A DNA stretch of 64,000 nt from Erythrobacter sp. HKB08 (GTDB lineage Bacteria > Pseudomonadota > Alphaproteobacteria > Sphingomonadales > Sphingomonadaceae), in assembly GCF_004114695.1 (NCBI RefSeq), contig NZ_CP035310.1:2463501-2527500 (forward strand), given 5' to 3'. Within the stretch, counting starts at the first letter, position 1. Each line of letters opens with the position of its first letter. Both the position numbers and the translations under genes were made by a program. The notes under the pieces were generated by a model. The model did no database searches. It saw only the letters and a list, made by a program, of their open reading frames with translations, and was not told the DNA's origin. Shown piece by piece: positions 47,449 through 54,820 of the stretch.

Positions 47449-48762
47449 ATGTGGCCTTATCATCCCGACCTGCTCGCGACGCCCGTCCCGCGTTACACCA
47501 GCTATCCCACCGCAGCCGAGTTCGACGCGATCGATCCAGCTGCCTATCGTAACGCGCTGGAAGACGTGTCGGGCGACGTTTCGCTCTACGTCCACATCCC
47601 GTTTTGCGAGAAAATCTGTTTCTACTGCGGCTGCAATACCGGCGCGGCGGGGCGCAGCCAGCGCCTGCAGAGCTATCTCACCGCGCTGCATCGCGAAATC
47701 GCGACCGTTGCGCAGCTTCTCCCGTCCTCGACGCGGGTCAGCCGCATCTCGTTCGGCGGAGGCAGCCCCAATGCGATTGCGAGCGACGATTTTGTAGGCC
47801 TCGTCGATACGCTCGCAGCGCATTTCGCGCTCGCCGACCCGGTAATTTCGACCGAACTCGACCCACGCGGAATGACCGAGGAATGGCGCGATGCCCTCGC
47901 ACAGGTCGGGGTGACGCGCGCGAGCATGGGCGTGCAGACTTTCGCCCCACATTGCCAGGAAGCGATCGGCCGGGTGCAGGATGAGGAACTGATCGTCCGC
48001 AGCACCGACTGGCTGCGCGAGGCAGGCGTGACCTCGCTCAATTTCGATCTCATGTACGGCCTGCCGGGACAGAGCGAAGACAACCTGATGGACAGCCTGC
48101 ACCGCACACGCGTGCTCGGTGCGGACCGGGTGGCGCTGTTCGGCTACGCCCATGTCCCCCACATCGTGCCCCGCCAGCGTGTCATCGACGATAGCCAGCT
48201 GCCCGGACAGGAAGAGCGCTTCGCAATGGCGGCGGCCGGCTACCGCTATTTCTGCACCCACGGCTATGTTCCGGTCGGCTTCGACCATTTCGCCAAGCCG
48301 GGCGGCGATCCGCTGGCCCATGCCGCGCTCGAAGGCCGGGTGAAGCGCAACTTCCAGGGGTTCACCGACGACGATGCGCCGGTTCTCATCGGGCTCGGCA
48401 GTTCAGCGATCAGCAGTTTTCCCGGCCTGCTGGTGCAGAACGAGAAGAACTCGGGCCGTTATCGCATGCTCGCAAGCGAAGGGCTGCTGGCCGGCAATCG
48501 CGGCATCGCCCGGTCGGCCGACGATCGCTATCGCGGCGCCGTGATCGAGCAATTGCTGTGCCAGGGCCGCGCGCGGATCGGTTCGCGGCTCGCGGCCGAA
48601 TGCAGCGGGGCGCTCGCTCCTTTCATCGAACGCGGGCTCGCTTCGCTCGACGAAGAATGGGTGACGCTTCTGCCCGAGGGCCTGCCCTATGCGCGCACGA
48701 TCGCGGCGTTGTTCGATCCGTACCGGAGGCAATCCGGCAGGCGCTTCAGTTCTGCGGTCTAG
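47449..48762 (+). CDS. hemN: Oxygen-independent coproporphyrinogen III oxidase
   Basis: A 437-residue radical SAM enzyme. The cluster motif is CEKICFYCGC (Cys53, Cys57, Cys60 for the iron-sulfur cluster, plus Cys62), the HemN-type CxxxCxxCxC. RYTSYPTAAEF near the N-terminus and NFQGFTDDDAPVLIGLG are typical. It decarboxylates coproporphyrinogen III without oxygen, which fits expression with a low-oxygen oxidase. It follows the cco genes with a nine-base gap and ends the operon. Confidence 0.95.
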   Translation: MWPYHPDLLATPVPRYTSYPTAAEFDAIDPAAYRNALEDVSGDVSLYVHIPFCEKICFYCGCNTGAAGRSQRLQSYLTALHREIATVAQLLPSSTRVSRISFGGGSPNAIASDDFVGLVDTLAAHFALADPVISTELDPRGMTEEWRDALAQVGVTRASMGVQTFAPHCQEAIGRVQDEELIVRSTDWLREAGVTSLNFDLMYGLPGQSEDNLMDSLHRTRVLGADRVALFGYAHVPHIVPRQRVIDDSQLPGQEERFAMAAAGYRYFCTHGYVPVGFDHFAKPGGDPLAHAALEGRVKRNFQGFTDDDAPVLIGLGSSAISSFPGLLVQNEKNSGRYRMLASEGLLAGNRGIARSADDRYRGAVIEQLLCQGRARIGSRLAAECSGALAPFIERGLASLDEEWVTLLPEGLPYARTIAALFDPYRRQSGRRFSSAV

Positions 48763-48837
48763 ATTTCGCGACCCGGGCGTTCCTGCACCCTGAGCCAAGC
48801 GATTGAAGCGAACCCGAAAGGCCCCCGCGCCTGATCG

Positions 48838-49188
48838 TTAGCGGGCAGCCATCCGCTCGGAGCCGAACGAGCCGTTGTCGAGCATCTTGAGCGCGAGCCG
48901 TGCCAGATGCCGCGAATCCTTCCACTCGCCTTCCGAAGTCTCGAGCGACATCCGGTCCTCGCACTCCATCGCGGCAGTGAAGAGCTTGCGCGCCTCCTCG
49001 GTCCGGCCCTGCCTTGCATGCGCGATACCGAGGTTGATCAGCCGCGCCGGATCGCTCTTCTCGAGCGTTTCGTTGCCTTCGATAGTCTGGATAGCCGCGG
49101 CATCGCGCCCGTCCATCAACTCGTCATAGCCGACCTGGGTCGCTGCGGGCGTCATCAGCGCGACTGCTGCCAAGGATGCGATCATCAT
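48838..49188 (-). CDS. Secreted TPR-like hypothetical protein
   Basis: A 116-residue protein with a probable signal peptide (MMIASLAAVALMTPAATQ) and one or two tetratricopeptide-like helical pairs: DPARLINLGIAHARQGRTEE followed by ARKLFTAAMECEDR. No enzyme motif. The second part (EWKDSRHLARLALKMLDNG) is seen in similar small periplasmic proteins of Sphingomonadales, where the function is unknown. It converges on hemN and is divergent from the lipoprotein gene at 49516. Confidence 0.7.
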   Translation of the reverse strand: MMIASLAAVALMTPAATQVGYDELMDGRDAAAIQTIEGNETLEKSDPARLINLGIAHARQGRTEEARKLFTAAMECEDRMSLETSEGEWKDSRHLARLALKMLDNGSFGSERMAAR

Positions 49189-49254
49189 TCCAACTCTCCC
49201 AAACGTAGGGACAGAATGTGATCGCGAGAGCTCGACTGCAACAAAAATGAAACA

Positions 49255-49272
49255 TTGTCATTTAAATGTAAC
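49255..49272 (+). promoter_or_regulatory. Pho-box-like direct repeat 1
   Basis: TTGTCAT-TTAA-ATGTAAC has the 7-4-7 layout and 11-base period of PhoB sites (consensus CTGTCAT-N4-CTGTCAT). The first half matches at six of seven positions, the second at four. It lies about 250 bases before the lipoprotein gene at 49516 and 66-84 bases before the divergent TPR gene start. Confidence 0.3.
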
Positions 49273-49351
49273 TTTCGCGCGTCGTATCCCGTCTTTTCAA
49301 TGATTTAGACTGTAACATTTCGCAGCGCCTTCCGAGTGCGAGACGTCATGT

Positions 49352-49369
49352 TTGTCAGCCTTCGGTCAT
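49352..49369 (+). promoter_or_regulatory. Pho-box-like direct repeat 2
   Basis: TTGTCAG-CCTT-CGGTCAT has the same 7-4-7 layout, with five and six of seven matches to the PhoB half site. It lies about 150 bases before the lipoprotein gene. Confidence 0.3.
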
Positions 49370-49515
49370 CTTTCGACATAAACGCACAAACTGTCTCGGG
49401 ATCGTAATCCTGCAACGAAAGAGTCTCGCACCGGTCATAGCGCCCCTCTCGCGCACTCAATCGCGCCCTTTTTGATTTCAATCCGATTTCTCGGTTTTTG
49501 AGGGGACCGCTCGCT

Positions 49516-51099
49516 GTGAAAACTATCCATCGTTCACTCGTTCTTGGTGCAAGCGCGCTGGCACTGGCCAGCTGCGGCGCCGATGAAATTGCTTCGCCCG
49601 GCACGGGCGGCAACATCACGATCAACAACCCCGCCCCGTCGCCCACTCCGAGCCCGACGCCGACCAGCAGCGCTCAGGCAACTGCGGCGGCCGACTGTCC
49701 GTTCGTTTCGGACCCGCAGGGCCTCACCAATCGCGGCACGATCAGCGGCCCGACGGGCTCCTACCGCCTCTGCCAGCTTCCGGCGCGCTTCAACCGCTCC
49801 TCGCAGCTGCAGTTCACCGACGCTTCGAACGCGGTCATCTACCTGATCGACGGCCAGGTCGATGTCGGCACCGACGGTGGCCCGGCAGCCGACGGCTCGG
49901 ACGGTCTTACCGACACCAATGTTACCCTGACGATCGAGCCGGGCGTCATCCTCGCCGGTCTCGACGGTTCGTACCTGAACGTGAACCGCGGCAACCAGAT
50001 TCAGGCCAACGGAACCGCCGCCCGCCCGATCATCTTCACCAGCCAGCAGAACATTCGCGGCGAGAATGACGAGAACTCCTCGGGCGACTGGGGCGGCCTC
50101 ATCATCAACGGCCGCGCCCCGATCACCGACTGTCTTTCGAACACCGCGACGCCGGGCAGCGTGAACTGCGAGCGCGAAGTCGAAGGCACCACCACCCCGC
50201 CGCGTTACGGCGGCAACGTGCCGACCGACAGTTCGGGCAGCGTCCGTTTCGTCCAGCTGCGTTACTCGGGCACGGTCCTATCCAACGGTGACGAGCTGCA
50301 GGCCCTGACCACCGGTGGTGTCGGCTCGGGTACGACCTTCGAGAACATCATGTCGTACAACAGTGCGGACGACGGCGTCGAATTCTTCGGCGGCGTGGTC
50401 AACATGAAAGGCCTCGTCGTGGTCGGCGCAGAAGACGACTCGATCGACACCGACACCGGCGTGAAGGCTACCCTTCAGTACGTCGTGGCGGCACAGCGTC
50501 CGAACGTCGGCGACACGATCATCGAGGCCGACTCCTCAAACACGCTCGAAGAGAACACCCCGCGCCAGAACACGCTGATTTCGAACGCGACCTTCATCCA
50601 GCGCAAGAACGACGACCAGGTCGTCCGCATTCGCGGCCGTGCCGACTACTCGCTGTTCAACACGATCATCGTCGACGCTTCGTCGAACGGTACGCCGTGC
50701 CTGCGCGTCGACACGATCGAGACGCTGACCCGCGCTGCCAATGCCGGCCTCGACGAAGCCGGTCCGGTTCGATTCGAATCGGTCGTGCTCGACTGCGGCA
50801 CCCCGTTCCGCGACGGTAGCGGCACGACCGCTGCAGGCGTCCAGGCACAGTTCGATGCCGGTTCGAACACCAACTCGAACTACACCAACACGCTGACGAT
50901 GACCTACCTGCCCGGCTCGAACGAGCAGGCGCTGGTCGCCTTCGATCCGACGAGCATCTCCAGCTACTTCGACAACGCCGGCTTCGTCGGTGCTGCGGGC
51001 GCGAACGATACGCGCTTCGAAGGCTGGACCTGCGACTCCACGACGATCGCGTTCGGCAACAACAGCGGCGATTGCGGCTCGCTGCCGGTCTACTCCTGA
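49516..51099 (+). CDS. Surface lipoprotein with beta-helix-like repeats, partner of a TonB receptor
   Basis: About 527 residues from the GTG at 49516. The lipoprotein signal is VKTIHRSLVLGASALALASC with the acylated Cys at about 20. A Pro/Ser/Thr linker (PSPTPSPTPTSS) leads to a repetitive Gly/Asn/Asp-rich domain with segments such as IEPGVILAGLDGSYL, GDWGGLIINGRAPI, RFVQLRYSGTVL and DGVEFFGGVVNMKG, which suggest a right-handed parallel beta-helix. Several Cys occur, including four likely disulfide partners. The TonB-dependent receptor gene follows after 113 bases with a hairpin between. The pair resembles a SusD/SusC-like surface capture and uptake unit, but it is not SusD by sequence. Ligand unknown. 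Confidence 0.72.
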   Translation: MKTIHRSLVLGASALALASCGADEIASPGTGGNITINNPAPSPTPSPTPTSSAQATAAADCPFVSDPQGLTNRGTISGPTGSYRLCQLPARFNRSSQLQFTDASNAVIYLIDGQVDVGTDGGPAADGSDGLTDTNVTLTIEPGVILAGLDGSYLNVNRGNQIQANGTAARPIIFTSQQNIRGENDENSSGDWGGLIINGRAPITDCLSNTATPGSVNCEREVEGTTTPPRYGGNVPTDSSGSVRFVQLRYSGTVLSNGDELQALTTGGVGSGTTFENIMSYNSADDGVEFFGGVVNMKGLVVVGAEDDSIDTDTGVKATLQYVVAAQRPNVGDTIIEADSSNTLEENTPRQNTLISNATFIQRKNDDQVVRIRGRADYSLFNTIIVDASSNGTPCLRVDTIETLTRAANAGLDEAGPVRFESVVLDCGTPFRDGSGTTAAGVQAQFDAGSNTNSNYTNTLTMTYLPGSNEQALVAFDPTSISSYFDNAGFVGAAGANDTRFEGWTCDSTTIAFGNNSGDCGSLPVYS

Positions 51100-51110
51100 T
51101 CGCAAACCCG

Positions 51111-51144
51111 GGGGAGGCTGGCCCGTTTCCGGGTCGGCCTCCCC
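51111..51144 (+). terminator. Intercistronic GC-rich stem-loop
   Basis: Arms GGGGAGGCTGGCCCG and CGGGTCGGCCTCCCC pair over 15 positions with two irregular pairs and the loop TTTC. No T run follows, so full termination is unlikely. It may protect the lipoprotein message or attenuate receptor expression. Confidence 0.55.
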
Positions 51145-51212
51145 TCGCACATCTGCCGGTGACGCATCGGCAGGACACGAAATTTCGGACCTAGATAGAG
51201 GGGTCTTTCAGA

Positions 51213-53900
51213 ATGAAGACTGGCAAGCAGTTGGCGGGGCTGCTCCTGCTTTCGACGGCTCTCACCTTCCCGGGCATTGCATATGCGCAGGATGAGCAGC
51301 CGGAAGAAACGCAAGAGGAAACGGCTGCACCTGACGAGGAGATCGAGGCGGAAGAGGATTTCGACCAGCCGGAGATTTCCATCCCGGGCGGCGCGATCGT
51401 CGTCACCGGTCGCCGCAATCGCGATGTGACCCGCAGTTCCCCGCAGGTCGTCTCGGTTCTCTCGACCGAAGACATCGCGCGTGCAGGCGATGGCGACATC
51501 GCAGGCGCGCTCAGCCGTACCACCGGCCTTTCGGTCGTCGGCAATGGCAACGTCTTCGTTCGCGGCCTTGGCGACCGCTACTCGCTCGCGCTCCTGAACG
51601 GCCTGCCGCTGCCTTCGCCGCAGCCGCTTAGCCGCGTCGTCCCACTAGACATCTTCCCGACGAACATCATCGCATCCTCGTTGGTCCAGAAGACCTACTC
51701 GGCAAACTTCCCGGGCGAATTCGGCGGCGGCGTCATCAACCTGACGACCCGTGCGGTTCCCGAGGAAAGCTTCCTCAAGATCAGCGCCGGGATCAGCGGC
51801 GACACGATTACGACCTTCAGCAACGGCCTCGACTATTACGGGTCGGATTACGACTGGTCCGGCTTCGACGATGGCACGCGCGACGTGCCCCCTGCGCTCC
51901 AGGCCTTCTTCGACAGCGGCCTGCGCATCGGCGACCTGTCGACTGCCGAACAGGGCAACATCGTCAAGCAGCTGGGCAATCCCAATCTCGTGCTCCTCCA
52001 GAAAGTCGACGACATCCGTCCGAACTTCTCGGGCGGGATTACCGCCGGCACCGCCTTCGACGTCGGCGCCGATGGCCGTCTCGGCATCGTTGCGACCGCA
52101 TCGCTCAGCAACAAGCTGCGCACCAAGGTTATCACCTCGCAGAACCCGTTCACCACGGACCTGCAGCTCGACCGCGATTCGAAGAACTTCGTCACCGACA
52201 ACCGCATTCTCGCCAACGCGATGCTCGGTTTCGGCCTCGAGATCGGCGACCACCAGTTCCGCTGGACCAACCTGTTCATCCGCGACACACTCAAGCAAAG
52301 CGGTCTTGGCTTTGGCGAGCTGCTGCTCGATGGCGACAGCCTGATCACCCAGAACACCGGCTGGTACGAGCGCCAGCTCCTCGACACGCAGCTGGTGAGC
52401 GAGCTCGAGTTCGGTGACCTCTCGATCGACCTGCGCGGCGGCTTCGCCCAGACGCAGCGCGAGGCGCCCTACGAATACGAGTTCGTCTATGTCCGGACCA
52501 ACCAGTCCAACCAGGACACGGGCGATATCTACATCAACATGCTCGACCGCCAGCGCGGCAGCGCGTCGGTCGCCTTCTCCGAGCTCCAGGAAGACCTGTG
52601 GTACGGCGGCATCGACGTCAGCTATCCGCTGACCGACTGGCTCACCACGACGGTCGGCTATGCCTACACCGACACGAGCCGCCTGTCGGAACGCCGCCTG
52701 TTCCTGATCGACGGCGACAATATCCCGCCGGGCGTGGGCGCACTGCGCCCCGACCTGCTGCTGGGCGACGCGGTCATCGAATATTTCGGCATCGGGCTGA
52801 CCGAGCCGACACAGACCGATCCGGCTTTCCAGGCGGACCTCGAAATCCACGCGGCTTATGTCAAGGCGTTCATCGAACCGGCATTCGGGATCAGTCTCGA
52901 CCTGGGCGTACGCTACGAGGATGCGACACAGTCGGTCGCGACGGTCCAGCGCTTCGATAATCCGTTCGTTTCGCTCGCCAATACGCTGATCGCCAACGAT
53001 TACTTCCTGCCCGGCGCGACGCTGACGTGGGAAGCGACCGATGCGCTCCAGCTGCGTGCCAGTGCCTCGAAGACGATCGCCCGCCCGCAGTTCCGCGAGC
53101 TGATCTTCCAGCCGTTCACCGATCCGGACAACCAGCGCCAGTACATCGGCAACCCTGCCCTGCAGGACTCCAAGCTGTTCAACGCGGAAGCGCGCGCCGA
53201 ATACTACTTCGGGCGTGGCAACCGCGTCTCGCTCGCCGGTTTCTACAAGGAAATCGAAAACCCGATCGAACCCTATGTCTCGATCGGTGCGGACACGAGC
53301 TTCACGACCCGCTTCGCAAATGCGCCGACGGCAGAGCTCTACGGTGCCGAGCTGGAGTTCCAGTACACCCAGCCTCTGGCAGATTGGGGCGGCCGCGGCT
53401 GGCTCGAGACGAAACAGATCATCTTCGTCACCAACTACACCTACACCCAGTCGGAGCTGAAGGTTGCAGCCGGCGACACCACGCGGATCTTCACCGCCGG
53501 TGTCGGCGCGCTGGAAACCGATGCGACGCTGTTCTTCGATGATGGCGACCCGCTCACCGGGCAGTCCGACCATCTCGTCAACCTCCAGCTCGGCTTCGAG
53601 GACGAGGACGAGGACAGGCTGCAGCAGTTCACCTTCCTCATGTCCTATGCGAGCGAGCGCGTGACCCGCCGCGGTACGGCCGGCCTCCCCGACATTGTCG
53701 GGGATCCGGGCTTCAACCTCGACTTCGTCGCACGCCAGGGCGTGAAAATCGCCAAGGTTCCGCTCGAATTGAAGTTCGAAGCCCGCAACATCTTCGGGCG
53801 CGGCAATTTCGAGTTCCAGCAGGTCGATACGAATCGCATCGAGATCAACACATACGACGTCGGAACAACCTTCAGCTTCTCGGTCTCCGCCGAGTTCTGA
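51213..53900 (+). CDS. TonB-dependent outer membrane receptor
   Basis: An 895-residue receptor. The signal peptide MKTGKQLAGLLLLSTALTFP ends near AYAQ, followed by a very acidic stretch (EEDFDQPEIS) and the TonB-box-like GGAIVVTGRRNRDV. The plug domain includes IAGALSRTTGLSVVGNGNVF and VRGLGDRYSLALLNGLPLP. A long beta-barrel follows and ends in Phe (FSFSVSAEF). It should import a substrate energised by TonB-ExbBD. It is paired with the lipoprotein upstream and followed by a strong terminator. The substrate is not readable from sequence. Confidence 0.92.
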   Translation: MKTGKQLAGLLLLSTALTFPGIAYAQDEQPEETQEETAAPDEEIEAEEDFDQPEISIPGGAIVVTGRRNRDVTRSSPQVVSVLSTEDIARAGDGDIAGALSRTTGLSVVGNGNVFVRGLGDRYSLALLNGLPLPSPQPLSRVVPLDIFPTNIIASSLVQKTYSANFPGEFGGGVINLTTRAVPEESFLKISAGISGDTITTFSNGLDYYGSDYDWSGFDDGTRDVPPALQAFFDSGLRIGDLSTAEQGNIVKQLGNPNLVLLQKVDDIRPNFSGGITAGTAFDVGADGRLGIVATASLSNKLRTKVITSQNPFTTDLQLDRDSKNFVTDNRILANAMLGFGLEIGDHQFRWTNLFIRDTLKQSGLGFGELLLDGDSLITQNTGWYERQLLDTQLVSELEFGDLSIDLRGGFAQTQREAPYEYEFVYVRTNQSNQDTGDIYINMLDRQRGSASVAFSELQEDLWYGGIDVSYPLTDWLTTTVGYAYTDTSRLSERRLFLIDGDNIPPGVGALRPDLLLGDAVIEYFGIGLTEPTQTDPAFQADLEIHAAYVKAFIEPAFGISLDLGVRYEDATQSVATVQRFDNPFVSLANTLIANDYFLPGATLTWEATDALQLRASASKTIARPQFRELIFQPFTDPDNQRQYIGNPALQDSKLFNAEARAEYYFGRGNRVSLAGFYKEIENPIEPYVSIGADTSFTTRFANAPTAELYGAELEFQYTQPLADWGGRGWLETKQIIFVTNYTYTQSELKVAAGDTTRIFTAGVGALETDATLFFDDGDPLTGQSDHLVNLQLGFEDEDEDRLQQFTFLMSYASERVTRRGTAGLPDIVGDPGFNLDFVARQGVKIAKVPLELKFEARNIFGRGNFEFQQVDTNRIEINTYDVGTTFSFSVSAEF

Positions 53901-53923
53901 TGCACTCCGGCAACCGCCCAAAA

Positions 53924-53963
53924 GAAAGGGGCCGCTCTCGCAAGAGGGCGGCCCTTCTTCTTT
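53924..53963. terminator. Bidirectional intrinsic terminator after the TonB receptor
   Basis: Arms GGGCCGCTCTC and GAGGGCGGCCC (one wobble pair) around a GCAA tetraloop, with AAAGAAA before and TTCTTCTTT after. It separates the receptor gene from the convergent response regulator gene. Confidence 0.88.
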
Positions 53964-53982
53964 GGTCCGACGAGTTTCGTGC

Positions 53983-54657
53983 TCAGGGCAGGTCGAAAAC
54001 GTAGCCCATCGAGCGGATCGTGCGCAGCGGATTGCCGCCACCTGCATCGCGGATGGCACGGCGCAAACGCCCGATCCAGACATCGACCGTGCGTTCGTCG
54101 ATGCTCACTTCGCTTTTGCCCAGCCCCGCGATCAAATCCTCGCGCGAGAGCACGCGGTTCGGGTTCTCGGCGAGGAAGCGCAGCAGGCGGAATTCATTGG
54201 GCCTGAGGTCGATCGGCGCGCCCGCCCAGCAGGCACGCAGGGCAGGCATGTCTATGACGAGGTCGCCCTGTACGAAACGGCTCCCGACGCTGTGGCCGGA
54301 CTGGCCGGACTGCAATGCAAGAACCCGGTCGAGCACTTCGGTACGGCCCACAGGCCCGACCATGTAATCGTCCGCTCCGGCCTTGAGAGCACGGCGGCGG
54401 TCTTCCGCGTCGTCCTCGTCGAGGATGAGCGTGACATGCGCTTCGCTGGTGCGCGGATCGGCCCGCAGGCGGCGGCACATTTCCAGCCCTGCAAGATCAT
54501 CCATCACCCAGTCGACGAAAGCCCATATCGGGCCTTCGATAAGGCGCCGGGGTCCATCCGGTCCGAGCGCGACGAAAACGAACTCGCAGCCGTCGTGCGT
54601 AAACGGCTCGAACCCCTCAACTGCACGGTTGGTCATCAGGATATTGACGACAGACAT
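53983..54657 (-). CDS. Atypical winged-helix (OmpR/PhoB-type) response regulator
   Basis: A 224-residue protein with an N-terminal receiver-like domain (about 1-120) and a C-terminal winged helix (about 130-224) with RPNEFRLLRFLAENPNRVLS, RTVDVWIGRLRRAI and LRTIRSMGYVFDLP. A possible phosphoacceptor is Asp49 in AFVDWVMDDLAGLE. The N-terminal acidic pair is missing, the Thr/Ser of beta-4 is Asp80, and the Lys of beta-5 is Gly101 (YMVGPVGR), so phosphorylation-dependent switching is doubtful. No kinase gene adjoins. It is flanked by two TonB receptor genes and may regulate one of them without phosphorylation. Confidence 0.85.
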   Translation of the reverse strand: MSVVNILMTNRAVEGFEPFTHDGCEFVFVALGPDGPRRLIEGPIWAFVDWVMDDLAGLEMCRRLRADPRTSEAHVTLILDEDDAEDRRRALKAGADDYMVGPVGRTEVLDRVLALQSGQSGHSVGSRFVQGDLVIDMPALRACWAGAPIDLRPNEFRLLRFLAENPNRVLSREDLIAGLGKSEVSIDERTVDVWIGRLRRAIRDAGGGNPLRTIRSMGYVFDLP

Positions 54658-54760
54658 TCGGCAAAGCCCCTTTCTTCGCCGATGCTTTTGCCGCCGTCAT
54701 ATGACCTGTTTGTGACTCCGCGCGAGCTTATCCAATCTCTTTCGGGAACAATCGGTTGCA

Positions 54761-54796
54761 AAGAGAAAGGCCCGGCGCATCGCTGCACCGGGCCTT
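54761..54796 (-). terminator. Terminator after the second TonB receptor
   Basis: Arms AAGGCCCGG and CCGGGCCTT around a 12-base loop; on the minus strand the stem is followed by the T-rich TCTCTTTGC. It lies 25 bases after the receptor stop. Confidence 0.8.
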
Positions 54797-54820
54797 CCCG
54801 AAGTCATATCGCTTTTCGCC

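Larger units (their letters stand above)
49189..49515. other. 327-base AT-rich intergenic region
   Basis: No gene is seen here. The stretch is markedly AT-rich compared with its flanks and separates two divergent genes. It holds two TGTCA-type direct repeats with an 11-base period (annotated separately) and presumably the promoters of both genes. The last bases before 49516 contain GAGGGGA, a ribosome binding site for the GTG start. Confidence 0.6.
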
